51,712 nt of DNA from Phycisphaerales bacterium (GTDB lineage: Bacteria; Planctomycetota; Phycisphaerae; Tepidisphaerales; Tepidisphaeraceae), in the NCBI GenBank assembly GCA_028291615.1, contig JAQGHM010000335.1:1-51712 (forward strand). The letters run 5' to 3'. A program made the translations under genes and the position numbers. The notes below the pieces were generated by a model. That model ran no database searches. It saw only the letters and a list, made by a program, of their open reading frames with translations, and was not told the DNA's origin. Shown here one piece after another: positions 6,359 to 14,096 of this stretch; positions within the stretch are counted from its first letter, which is position 1, and each line of letters starts with the position of its first letter.

Positions 6359-7138
6359 ATGTCCGATCTCGACCATCCGTCCGCCCAATCGTCCGCATCC
6401 GTCTGCGCCCCCATCCCCGCCGTCACCCCGGCCGACCCCGCCCCAGACCCGATGCATCAAAATGCATCAGGATGCATCATTCCCACAGAATGCGAAAATT
6501 CGCTTACCCATCTTAACACACCCGTCCCCGTCCCCGCCCCCGTCGCCCCCGCCCCCAATCACCCGCTCACCCAAAAACAGTACGACGCCTTGGACTTCCT
6601 CCTTGACGGCTCCAACTACGACGACGACTACATCTGTACCCGCCTCCGCATCCATCGCACCACCCTATACCGATGGAAACACCAGCACCCCCTCTTTATG
6701 ACCGAGCTGCATCGCCGTCGCGAGCAACTCTGGAACGACGTCGCCGGCGACCTCCACTTCGCCGCCACCCGCGCCATCGAAACCCTCCGCGACCAGCTCT
6801 CCCACCTCAGCGACAACACCACGCGGCTACGCGCCGCCCGAACCGTCCTCCAACTCGTCAGAGCCCACCGCGTCCCTCCCGCCGCCGCCAACCCCACCAA
6901 CCTCAATGACATCCTCGACAAGCTTCTCCATCAGCAACAACCCACCGCGCCCAACGCCGCCGGCGCAACCTTCACCGACGCTCAGCGCCAAACCCTCCTC
7001 GACCGACTCCTAAAAGAGGACGCCGCCGCCCAAGCCCAGGACGAAGCCGAAGCCCTCGCCCGCCGTCAGGCGCGCCTCGCCCGCAAAGCCGAGACTCCAC
7101 GCACAACAACTATCGAGCAGAAAGAAGCGATCTCATAA
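6359..7138 (+). CDS. Helix-turn-helix protein, terminase-small-subunit/phBC6A51-like
   Basis: A 259-residue protein. An Ala/Pro-rich N-terminal third is followed by LTQKQYDALDFLLDGSNYDD and YICTRLRIHRTTLYRWKHQH (residues ~70-105), a clear helix-turn-helix of the kind seen in phage terminase small subunits and transposase-like proteins. After it come FMTELHRRREQLWNDVA and a long helix ending in a charged Ala-rich tail. A strong GGGAGG site precedes ATG 6359. No large terminase subunit or phage genes accompany it. Planctomycetes carry many such orphan HTH genes. It may be a regulator or a phage-derived relic. The N-terminal coding part contains a striking 10-bp triple repeat. Confidence 0.6.
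   Translation: MSDLDHPSAQSSASVCAPIPAVTPADPAPDPMHQNASGCIIPTECENSLTHLNTPVPVPAPVAPAPNHPLTQKQYDALDFLLDGSNYDDDYICTRLRIHRTTLYRWKHQHPLFMTELHRRREQLWNDVAGDLHFAATRAIETLRDQLSHLSDNTTRLRAARTVLQLVRAHRVPPAAANPTNLNDILDKLLHQQQPTAPNAAGATFTDAQRQTLLDRLLKEDAAAQAQDEAEALARRQARLARKAETPRTTTIEQKEAIS
6451..6480. repeat. Three tandem 10-bp repeats (NATGCATCAN) inside the HTH gene
   Basis: GATGCATCAA, AATGCATCAG and GATGCATCAT follow one another without gaps. ATGCAT is itself palindromic. Because the period is 10 bp, each copy is read in a different frame (residues MHQNASGCII). That period matches one helical turn, so the three boxes face the same side of DNA, which suggests a protein-binding site rather than a peptide repeat. 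Confidence 0.6.
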
Positions 7139-7152
7139 CGGCCAGAAAGACT

Positions 7153-7866
7153 TCAGTGCTCCTGAAAACCGAGGCGGTTGCGGAGCGCTCTGGCGATTCT
7201 GGCGGCGGGGAGGGTCCAGGTTAGGCGCTTGGGGAGCAGGGGTGGGGCGATTCCATCCGTGATGGAGCGGGGTTGGGTGATCAGGTGGCGGAGTTGTTGT
7301 TCGAATTGCCAGGCGGGGATGTAGCGGCTGCCGTAGTTGACCATGTGGTCGGGGACCATGCCGGTGTCGACCATCGTGAAGCCGCGTTGCTTGAGGTGGA
7401 GGAGGGTTTGGCCGTAGGCGGCTTTGGTGGCGTTGGGGATTTTGTGGAACATGCTGCTGGCGGTGATGAAGGAGCCGATCTGGACGCCCCAGAGGCCGCC
7501 GGCGAGTTCGGGGGTTTCGGTGGTGGTCCAGGCTTCAAAGGAGTGGGCGTGGCCCATCTTGTTCAGGCGGATCAGGCCTTCGACGAGCGGCGGGGTGATC
7601 CAGGTTTTGCCGAAGCGGGTGGGGTCGGCGCATTGACGGATGACTTCTTCGAAGGCGGTGTTGATGCGGAGGGTGAATTTCTTGGAGAAGATGTAGCGTT
7701 TTTGGGAGTCGGGGAAGGTGATTTCGTCTAAGGGTTGGACGCCGCGGTGTGACCAGCGCACCCAGCCTACGGGGCCGTCGGATTTGTTGACGAAGTCGGG
7801 CATGCGGCCGTTGGCGTAGTGCCAGAGGATGTGGAGAGGATCGGAGCGGACCGGGAGGCGGCGCAT
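7153..7866 (-). CDS. Leucyl/phenylalanyl-tRNA-protein transferase-like protein (divergent Aat)
   Basis: A 237-residue member of the Aat family. INTAFEEVIRQCA, KTWITPPLVEGLIRLNKMGH, AHSFEAW and LAGGLWGVQIGSF match the family closely, and the N-terminal ILWHYANGRMPDF matches LLMAYQRGIFPWF of E. coli Aat. Aat adds Leu or Phe from tRNA to proteins with N-terminal Arg or Lys, marking them for ClpAP. Here, however, the GESMF motif reads ASSMF and the LIDCQ motif reads MVDTG, so residues believed to serve catalysis (Glu of GESMF, Gln of IDCQ) are replaced. It may transfer a different group or use a different substrate. ATG 7866 gives nearly full length. Confidence 0.75.
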   Translation of the reverse strand: MRRLPVRSDPLHILWHYANGRMPDFVNKSDGPVGWVRWSHRGVQPLDEITFPDSQKRYIFSKKFTLRINTAFEEVIRQCADPTRFGKTWITPPLVEGLIRLNKMGHAHSFEAWTTTETPELAGGLWGVQIGSFITASSMFHKIPNATKAAYGQTLLHLKQRGFTMVDTGMVPDHMVNYGSRYIPAWQFEQQLRHLITQPRSITDGIAPPLLPKRLTWTLPAARIARALRNRLGFQEH

Positions 7867-7982
7867 GGGGGACTTATAGCGGATGAGGCGGCGGCGTGCA
7901 TGCTGAGGTCATCGACAGCACGGGGCAGTGAAGTAATCTCCCGCGCTTCGCGCACGGCGAGACGCCCGTGATACGGGCAAGG

Positions 7983-9056
7983 TTATTTGTCGGCGGGCTT
8001 TTCAGCGCCTGCGGCGGGGCGGGGGCGTGCGCCGGGTCCTGCTCCTCCTGCTCCTGCGCCTTGCTGCATGGAGGCGCGGAACTTTTCCTGTTGTTCGGGG
8101 GTGAGGACGGTCATAAGTTCTGTGCGGAGATCTTCCATGGCGGTGCGGAATTTTTCTCGCACGTCGGGCGAGGGTTGTCCGCCTTGGACGGAGGGCGCGA
8201 GCGCGGCGAACTTCTTTCGGGCGTCCGCGAGGGCGGCTTGGACCTTGGGCTTCTGATCTTCGGTGAGGTTGAGGTCTTTGGTGGCATCCTGGAAGCGCTG
8301 GACCAGCGCGCCGACGCGGCCACCGGCGGGGCCGCCTGCGCCGGCGGGGGGTTGGCGCATCGCTTCTTCGAACTTGGTGAATTGTTCTTCGGTGAGGATG
8401 GCCTTCATTTGTTTGAGGCCGTCTTCGCGGAGGGCCATGATTTTTTCGCGGTCTGGGCCGGCGGCGCGGATGTCCTCGGCTTTTTTCTGGAGGTCGGCGA
8501 CGGCGGCGTCTACTTTTTTCGACTGTTCGTCGGAGAGGCCCAGGGTTGCGGTGACGTCTTTCATGCGCTGGGCCATGAAGGCTCCGCGGCCTGCGCCTGG
8601 CGCGCCGGGTCCGCCGGGGCCAGCGCCTGCAGGTGGTTCATTGGCTCCAGATTTCGCGGCGGCTTGGAGCTTGCTTCGGAGCATGAGTTTTTGGTCTTCG
8701 TCGAGGAGTGCGGTGATCTGGTCGGTGGCGTTTTTCACGATCTCGGCCATTTTCTGGAATCCGGCGCGGCGGTCGCCGGCGGCTGCTTTGGTTGCGTTGT
8801 CAGCGTCGGCCTGGGCTTTGGCGAGGATGTCGTCGGCCTTGGTCTTGGTGTCGCCGGTGAGCTTGAGGTCATCGATGGCGGTCTTGAGACCTGCGATGGG
8901 GTTGGCGGTGGGGGCATTGGCTCGAGCGGGGCGTGGCGCGGGTTGCGGTCGGGCGGGGGCTTCGGGTTTGGCGTCGTCGGCGGCGCGCACCATCAGCGGA
9001 GCGCTCAGGGCGACGGCTGCGATTAACACGCGGATGGAACGACGGATTGTTTTCAT
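7983..9056 (-). CDS. Periplasmic Spy/CpxP-like protein with repeated LTxxQ motifs
   Basis: A 357-residue secreted protein. It starts at ATG 9056, preceded by AAGGAG with 6-nt spacing, and has a signal peptide (RSIRVLIAAVALSAPLMVRA). A Pro/Ala linker is followed by three copies of a helical unit: LKLTGDTKTKADDIL with LLDEDQKLM, LGLSDEQSKKVDAAV with ILTEEQFTKFEE, and LNLTEDQKPKVQAAL with VLTPEQQEKFR. The LTxxQ-type motif is that of Spy/CpxP periplasmic chaperones and stress sensors. Gly/Pro linkers join the units. A three-unit protein is larger than the ~160-residue enteric Spy. Planctomycetes have many of these. A role in holding unfolded envelope proteins or binding metal is inferred. Confidence 0.7.
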   Translation of the reverse strand: MKTIRRSIRVLIAAVALSAPLMVRAADDAKPEAPARPQPAPRPARANAPTANPIAGLKTAIDDLKLTGDTKTKADDILAKAQADADNATKAAAGDRRAGFQKMAEIVKNATDQITALLDEDQKLMLRSKLQAAAKSGANEPPAGAGPGGPGAPGAGRGAFMAQRMKDVTATLGLSDEQSKKVDAAVADLQKKAEDIRAAGPDREKIMALREDGLKQMKAILTEEQFTKFEEAMRQPPAGAGGPAGGRVGALVQRFQDATKDLNLTEDQKPKVQAALADARKKFAALAPSVQGGQPSPDVREKFRTAMEDLRTELMTVLTPEQQEKFRASMQQGAGAGGAGPGARPRPAAGAEKPADK

Positions 9057-9419
9057 GACCGGCTCCTTGAAGTGTGTTTCCTCGACCACCGCAAACGAAA
9101 CGAATTTATCGGTCAAATATTGCACGGACGCGTGCTCTGGCGGATCGTGAACATCACCGAGATCAAGCCGAAGACGACGGCAGTGACTTCGAGGGATGAC
9201 ATCGCCATCGGGCCTCCAAGCAATTGGGGGGCATGTTACCGAGGCGGCACGGAAATGCGTTTCGCGGTGAAGTTGCTAACCTTGCGCAGCATTTCGATGG
9301 CTGGCGGCATGTCTCAAGCGCCCGTGTCGTTTGACGCTAAACCCTCGCCGAGGCTATCCTTCGATCCTCTCTACTGCCTTTGAGTCTACAGGCGAAGAGT
9401 CCGCATACGAGGAGCACCT
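9057..9419. other. 363-nt intergenic region between divergent secreted-protein genes
   Basis: It contains the leader of the Spy-like gene (minus) and of the propeller lipoprotein (plus). I find the two ribosome sites but no convincing sigma-70 pair, terminator or structured RNA. Open frames on both strands have non-coding composition. Confidence 0.5.
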
Positions 9420-10625
9420 TTGAGAAAGCATCTTCTGACCCTTGCGTTGGCGGCGAGCGTGATCGGTGGTTGTCAGCATCGGGATACCGGGTCGGCCAAT
9501 GCCGGCGCGGTCGAACCCCTCCCGATGCAAAGCTTTAAGCGCGACTGGGCGGCGGACCTGGAACTGAAGGATGATCCGATCACGCGGGTCTTCCTGCGCG
9601 AAGACCTGGTGGTGGCGTACACCAAAAAGAACATGGCGTACGTGCTGAACCGGGCTGGCGGCGCGGTGCGATTTTCGGCGAAGATCGCCGATACCACCAT
9701 TCCGCCGCTCGAGCCGGTGGTGTTGAAGGAGCGGGTGATTTTCCCGACCGATGCGACTCTTGAAATGTACCGCCGCGATGGGCGGTTCGAGCGCTCGTAC
9801 AAGACGTTGTCTTCGCCGCGCACCAACGTGGTGGGACAGCGGGACGGTTCGCGCGTGTTCTTTGGCGCTGATGCCCGAAACGCCGGTCGCGTCGTCGCGG
9901 TGGAAACGTTGCCCGGTCAGTACAAGCCGGTAAATCAGAAGTGGGAACTGATGGCCGACCACGCGGCGCCGATCTACTCGGCGCCAGCGGTGAATGCCGG
10001 CATCGTCTACGTGGCGTTCGGCAACGGCGAGGTCTATGCGGTGAACCAGGACAACCGGCAGGCGATCTGGTCCACTTCGACCGGCCAGACGTTCAAGACC
10101 TATGGCCCGGTGCAGGCGGATCTGCGGGCGGACGAGTTTGGGGTTTACGTGCCCTCGACGGATTCAAAGTTCTATTGCCTCGATAAAACCCAGGGGAAGG
10201 TGAAGTGGCAATACTTCGCCGGGTCGAGCCTGCGCGCCACGCCGGCGATCAGTGCGACGATGGTTTATCTGCCGGTGACCGGCCGCGGCGTGGTGGCGAT
10301 CGACAAGATCAACGGCCCGGCGGTTCGCGAGCCCAAGTGGGCAGTGAAGGACGCGGTCAAGCTCGTCGCTGAAGATGAGAAGTACGCTTATTTCCATCGC
10401 GCCGACAACGTGGTGATCGCAATCGAGAAGGCGACGGGCGAGCAGAAGTTCACGTCGAAGCGAACAGATCTGGTTGCGTTCGCGACGAATACGAAGGATA
10501 GCACGATTTACGCAGCGACAAAGGACGGGCAAGTGATGGCGATCGTGCCGGTGCTGAAGCCGGGGAATATGGGTGAGTTGGCGCTGGATGGGGGGAGAGT
10601 GGTGGATGTGGTGGCGATGCGGTAA
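9420..10625 (+). CDS. PQQ-type beta-propeller lipoprotein (BamB-like fold)
   Basis: A 401-residue lipoprotein starting at TTG 9420, chosen because GAGGAG (9409-9414) lies just upstream and the signal peptide with lipobox IGGC begins there. The rest is a series of PQQ-like propeller blades: VVAYTKKNMAYVLNRAGG, VYVAFGNGEVYAVNQDNRQ, GVYVPSTDSKFYCLDKTQG, MVYLPVTGRGVVAIDK, VVIAIEKATGEQKF and TIYAATKDGQVMAIVP. These Trp/Asp-type repeats resemble BamB and quinoprotein dehydrogenase propellers. There are no dehydrogenase active-site features, so it is more likely a scaffold at a membrane face than an enzyme. A BamB role in outer-membrane protein assembly is possible but unproven. Confidence 0.75.
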   Translation: MRKHLLTLALAASVIGGCQHRDTGSANAGAVEPLPMQSFKRDWAADLELKDDPITRVFLREDLVVAYTKKNMAYVLNRAGGAVRFSAKIADTTIPPLEPVVLKERVIFPTDATLEMYRRDGRFERSYKTLSSPRTNVVGQRDGSRVFFGADARNAGRVVAVETLPGQYKPVNQKWELMADHAAPIYSAPAVNAGIVYVAFGNGEVYAVNQDNRQAIWSTSTGQTFKTYGPVQADLRADEFGVYVPSTDSKFYCLDKTQGKVKWQYFAGSSLRATPAISATMVYLPVTGRGVVAIDKINGPAVREPKWAVKDAVKLVAEDEKYAYFHRADNVVIAIEKATGEQKFTSKRTDLVAFATNTKDSTIYAATKDGQVMAIVPVLKPGNMGELALDGGRVVDVVAMR

Positions 10626-10679
10626 TCACGCTGGGTGATTCACTTCACCGCGACGTCTGATGGCGCCGACATATTGCCG

Positions 10680-11209
10680 ATGGCTACACTCAGCAAGCAG
10701 GATGTGATCGAAGCGCTGACCCGGCTGGGGGAGCTTGCCCTGCAAGCGGTGAGCGCATTGAACTGCTGCTTTTGGGTGGCGGTTTAATGGTTCTCGTGTT
10801 CGATGCCCGTCAGTCAACGCGCGACGTCGATGTGGTGATCCTTGCCCCGCCCGAAGCGGCCAAAGTACGCTCCTTGGCCGAGACCGTCGCCCGCGAGCGC
10901 AACTGGCCACCGGACTGGTTGAACGATGCGGCCAAGGGCTTTGTGGTTGGGACATCACAGGGGGTCATCGTGTTCACTGCTTCTGGGATCGAGGTGCGCA
11001 GGCCCTCGATCGAACAACTCCTGGCGATGAAGCTGTGCGCCTGGCGCGACGACGTTGACATCGCCGACGCTCGGAGACTGCTTCAGGAGCTCAGGGGTGA
11101 CTACAATGAGGTCTGGCAGGGCGTGACTCCGCATTTGCAACCGAATCATGAATTAAAAGCGAAGTACGCCTTTGACGATCTCTGGGATGAAACACATGGT
11201 TCAGCTTGA
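10680..11209 (+). pseudogene. DUF6036-type nucleotidyltransferase gene broken by a frameshift
   Basis: The family start (MATLSKQDVIEALTRLGELA) is encoded from ATG 10680, but that frame ends at TAA 10785-10787. The remainder continues in another frame: GERIELLLLGGGLMVLVFDARQ, STRDVDVVILAP (nucleotidyltransferase-type Gly-rich strand with D-x-D) and SIEQLLAMKLCAWRDDVDIADA. One base appears lost between about 10740 and 10750. An ATG at 10787 overlaps the stop (TAATG) and could re-initiate, giving a protein without the N-terminus and without the first Gly-Gly strand. Proteins of this type are proposed antitoxin- or toxin-like nucleotidyltransferases and come with a small partner, here the next gene. 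It may be a real mutation, a recoding site or a sequencing error. Confidence 0.65.
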
Positions 11210-11552
11210 GCAATTAGCTAGTGCGGCACTGGGGGGTGATGCGTTGAGGCTGCGCGAACTGGCTCAGGAGTGGCTTCGCGAGAATCCCGTTCTGAGTGAT
11301 TGTCCCCCACCGGCTACTTCGGACCGCGATTTTCAATCGGTCGCGGCCGCGCTGGTCGAGTTATTCGCGGATCGCCTGGCGCAGACGCCGCCTGACTGGA
11401 CGGCACGGGTCGGTCCGATGCGCGAACCAACGTTTCTCCTGAAAGCCGCGCAGACCATGCGGCGGCTCCGCGATCATTGCGAGAGTGAGTCGCCGCCACC
11501 TTTGCGACGACGCAACCTTTATGCGCCCGCCAATTTTCTGGCCTTTGCGTGA
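11187..11552 (+). CDS. Small partner of the DUF6036 nucleotidyltransferase
   Basis: A 121-residue acidic helical protein that overlaps the end of the broken nucleotidyltransferase gene by 23 nt. It contains LRELAQEWLRENP and ends RRRNLYAPANFLAFA, an ending I associate with small proteins encoded next to DUF6036-like genes. ATG 11187 is preferred; ATG 11196 is also possible, and neither has a strong SD. The context suggests a two-gene toxin-antitoxin-like unit. Which of the two would be the toxin cannot be told from sequence. Confidence 0.55.
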   Translation: MKHMVQLEQLASAALGGDALRLRELAQEWLRENPVLSDCPPPATSDRDFQSVAAALVELFADRLAQTPPDWTARVGPMREPTFLLKAAQTMRRLRDHCESESPPPLRRRNLYAPANFLAFA

Positions 11553-11702
11553 TACGGGCGGTTGCGTTTGGTTGCGTTATCGACGCTCGAAGCGGAAGCG
11601 TAGGAAAGTGACTACTCAAACGCGCGTTTTTAACCTTGTCCACGGCTTTTCGATGGCCGTCATTCTAAGGCTTGGTATATACTTGTAGGCGAGGTGACCG
11701 AG

Positions 11703-11960
11703 ATGAAGATTCTGTCTATCACGATACCAGAAGAACTGCGCGCTGCCGCCGACCAAGCGGTCGCTAGCGGTCGCTTTGCAACCGTCAGCGAATACATCGC
11801 TACGTTGATTCGTCAGGATCAGCAGCCAGAAGACGAGCGCACCCAATCTCTGCTCCTCCAGCGCATGCAAGCCGGTCCCGCCACCGACCTGACCGATGCC
11901 CATTTTGATCGCGTTCGCATGCGGATTGATGCCGAGGTTGCGAAAAGGCGTCTCCCGTGA
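11703..11960 (+). CDS. parD: ParD-like ribbon-helix-helix antitoxin
   Basis: An 85-residue protein. MKILSITIPEELRAAADQAV is the ribbon and first helix, and GRFATVSEYIATLIRQD the second helix, of an RHH DNA-binding antitoxin. The C-terminal half (residues ~45-85) is the acidic toxin-binding tail. ATG 11703 follows GAGG with 8-nt spacing; a GTG at 11694 is less likely. It overlaps the toxin start by 4 nt (GTGA). The RHH dimer usually represses the operon. TATACT at 11678-11683 may be its -10. Confidence 0.85.
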   Translation: MKILSITIPEELRAAADQAVASGRFATVSEYIATLIRQDQQPEDERTQSLLLQRMQAGPATDLTDAHFDRVRMRIDAEVAKRRLP

Positions 11961-12274
11961 GTCGATTGCGCAGCCGCCCCGGCGTCGACGACGATATTTA
12001 TGAACTTGCCGCCTATCTGCTCGACCATAGCGAGGATGCTGCGCGGCGTTTTGTCGACGCCGTCCAGCAGACCCTGAAATCTCTCGCCGCGTCGCCCGGC
12101 ATCGGCAGCCCCAAGCAATTCAGTGATCCGGCGCTGACCGGCGTGCGTTCGTGGTGGGTGACAGGTTTTCCCAACCACCTCATCTATTACTTCCCGCTGA
12201 ACGACGGCATCGACGTCCTCGCCGTGATGCACGGATCGCGGGACATTCAGGCGAGGTTAAAGCGGCGAATCTAA
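11957..12274 (+). CDS. parE: ParE/RelE-superfamily toxin
   Basis: A 105-residue protein starting at GTG 11957 within the antitoxin stop. RSRPGVDDDIYELAAYLLDHS, AARRFVDAVQQTLKSLAASPGIGS, VRSWWVTGFPNHLIYYFPLN and IDVLAVMHGSRDIQARL follow the ParE pattern: two helices, then a beta sheet ending in VLAVMHGSRD. ParE toxins poison DNA gyrase, whereas related RelE toxins cleave mRNA. The VLAVMHGSRD ending favours ParE. Expression is set by the upstream antitoxin promoter. Confidence 0.88.
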   Translation: MSRLRSRPGVDDDIYELAAYLLDHSEDAARRFVDAVQQTLKSLAASPGIGSPKQFSDPALTGVRSWWVTGFPNHLIYYFPLNDGIDVLAVMHGSRDIQARLKRRI

Positions 12275-12342
12275 GCGATCGCCGGCACTACGGTCGCGTT
12301 CCCTTTAATCTTTTCCGCTTACCGGCTATTTTCCCGTCCCCT

Positions 12343-13947
12343 ATGTCTTCCGACCTTGTCCCCATTAAGTGTGCGCTGATTTCCGTCTCCGATAAGAACG
12401 GGTTGGCGGATTTTGCGAAGGCTTTGCATGGGGAGTTTGGCATCGAGCTCATCAGTACGGGGGGGACGGCGAAGTTTCTTCGGGAGTCGGGGCTGCCGGT
12501 TACAGATGTGAGCGAGGTTACGGGGTTCCCGGAGATGCTGGATGGACGTGTGAAAACGTTGCACCCCAAGATTCATGGGGGGCTGCTGGGTGTTCGGGAT
12601 AATCCAGAGCATCTGGCTGCGATGACGGAGCATGGGATTCGGCCGATCGATCTTGTCTGTATCAACCTCTATCCGTTTGAAGCGACGGTGGCCAAGCCGG
12701 ATGTCAGCTTTGAAGAGGCGATTGAGAACATCGATATCGGCGGGCCGTCGATGATTCGGTCGGCGGCAAAGAATCACCGGTTTGTGCTGGTGGTGACGTC
12801 GATTGACCGGTATGAGAAGGTGCTGGGGGACTTACGCGAGCACAAGGGTTCGTCGTGCGGTAAGCATCGGAAGAAGCAGGCGTTGCGGGCGTTTTCGCAT
12901 ACGGCGGCATACGATGCGAAAATCGCGGAGTATCTGGCGGGGCAGCTTGAGGAGCGTCCCAAGGGGCAGGCGGACAAGGGGCTGCCGCGGACGATCGATT
13001 TGAAGCTCAACAAGATTCAGGATTTGCGTTATGGGGAGAATCCGCACCAGAAAGCTGCCCTATATACCGATCGCAAGCCGGCTGAGGCATCGGTCGCTTA
13101 TGCGAAGCAGTTGCACGGCAAGGAGCTTTCGTACATCAACCTGCTGGATGCGGATGCGGCGCTGGCGGCGGTGAAGGAACTCAATTCGCCTGCAGCCTGC
13201 GTGGTGAAGCACGCGACGCCTTGCGGATTCGCAGCGGCGAAGGATCTATCGACGGCGTTTATGAAGGCGTATGAGGGCGATCCGCTGGCGGCGTTTGGCG
13301 GGATTGTGGCGCTCAACAAGCCAGTTGACCTGGCTACGGCGCAGACGATTACGGGGATCGACAAGCTGCTGGAAGTCATCGTTGCGCCGTCGTTTGCGGC
13401 CGATGCCTTGGAACTGCTCCGGTCGCGCTGGAAGAACGTTCGCCTGCTGGAAGTGGGGCCGGTGGGGACGTACGACCAGGCGGATCGCGGGGAATATCAT
13501 CTGCACAAGATCCTGGGGGGTTACCTGGTGCAGGAACGGGATCTGGCGGGATCGGATGAGGCCGTTTGGCAGGTGGTTTCGAATCGGCCGCCGACGCAGC
13601 AGGAGCGGATCGATTTGAAAATCGCTTGGCTGGCGTGCAAGCACCTCAAGAGCAACGCGGTGGCGCTGGCGAAGGAGAGCATGATGGTGGGCGGCGGGGC
13701 CGGCCAGCAAGACCGGGTGAACGCGGCGCGGATCGCCGTGGTCAAGGCGGGGGAACGGGCGAAAGGTTCGGTCGCTGCATCGGATGCGTTCTTCCCGTTT
13801 CCGGACGGGCCCAAATTGTTGTTGGAGGCGGGAATTACGGCGATCATTCACCCCGGAGGCAGCGTAAGAGACCAGGAAACACTCCAGGTAGTGAACCAGG
13901 CGGGAGCGGCGATGGTCCTGACCGGTCAGCGGCACTTCAAACATTGA
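12343..13947 (+). CDS. purH: Bifunctional AICAR transformylase/IMP cyclohydrolase
   Basis: A 534-residue full-length PurH. The N-terminal MGS-like cyclohydrolase domain (residues ~8-200) shows ALISVSDKNGLADFAKAL, STGGTAKFLRESGLPV, TGFPEMLDGRVKTLHPKIHG and NIDIGGPSMIRSAAKN. The transformylase domain follows, with LRYGENPHQKAALY, VVKHATPCGFA (the catalytic Lys-His pair), GDPLAAFGGIVALN, GGGAGQQDRV, SDAFFPFPDG and the C-terminus GQRHFKH. It catalyses the last two steps of purine synthesis, formylation of AICAR with 10-formyl-THF and ring closure to IMP. Similarity starts at ATG 12343, and the in-frame extension upstream is non-coding. The GGGAGQ motif is followed by QDR where most homologues have (M/T)SR, a conservative difference. 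No other pur genes are near. Confidence 0.97.
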   Translation: MSSDLVPIKCALISVSDKNGLADFAKALHGEFGIELISTGGTAKFLRESGLPVTDVSEVTGFPEMLDGRVKTLHPKIHGGLLGVRDNPEHLAAMTEHGIRPIDLVCINLYPFEATVAKPDVSFEEAIENIDIGGPSMIRSAAKNHRFVLVVTSIDRYEKVLGDLREHKGSSCGKHRKKQALRAFSHTAAYDAKIAEYLAGQLEERPKGQADKGLPRTIDLKLNKIQDLRYGENPHQKAALYTDRKPAEASVAYAKQLHGKELSYINLLDADAALAAVKELNSPAACVVKHATPCGFAAAKDLSTAFMKAYEGDPLAAFGGIVALNKPVDLATAQTITGIDKLLEVIVAPSFAADALELLRSRWKNVRLLEVGPVGTYDQADRGEYHLHKILGGYLVQERDLAGSDEAVWQVVSNRPPTQQERIDLKIAWLACKHLKSNAVALAKESMMVGGGAGQQDRVNAARIAVVKAGERAKGSVAASDAFFPFPDGPKLLLEAGITAIIHPGGSVRDQETLQVVNQAGAAMVLTGQRHFKH

Positions 13948-14096
13948 AGGGTCCGATAACGGTACAGGCTGATGCCACCGCCTTTTTGTTGCGGCGCGAC
14001 TGCCCGGACGGTGGTAAGATGTCAGATTCTATCTCCCCGTACAGTGGATGGCGTCGCGGATGAGCGGGGACGAAGCTCGATTTGGTTGGAAGCAGA

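Noticed and set aside
7965-7979. GCCCGT-ATC-ACGGGC hairpin after the Spy-like gene
   Set aside because: It is a six-bp stem with a three-nt loop and no T-run on the minus strand; too weak to call a terminator.
12151-12342. N-terminal extension of PurH
   Set aside because: The extension overlaps the ParE gene, and similarity to PurH begins right after ATG 12343.
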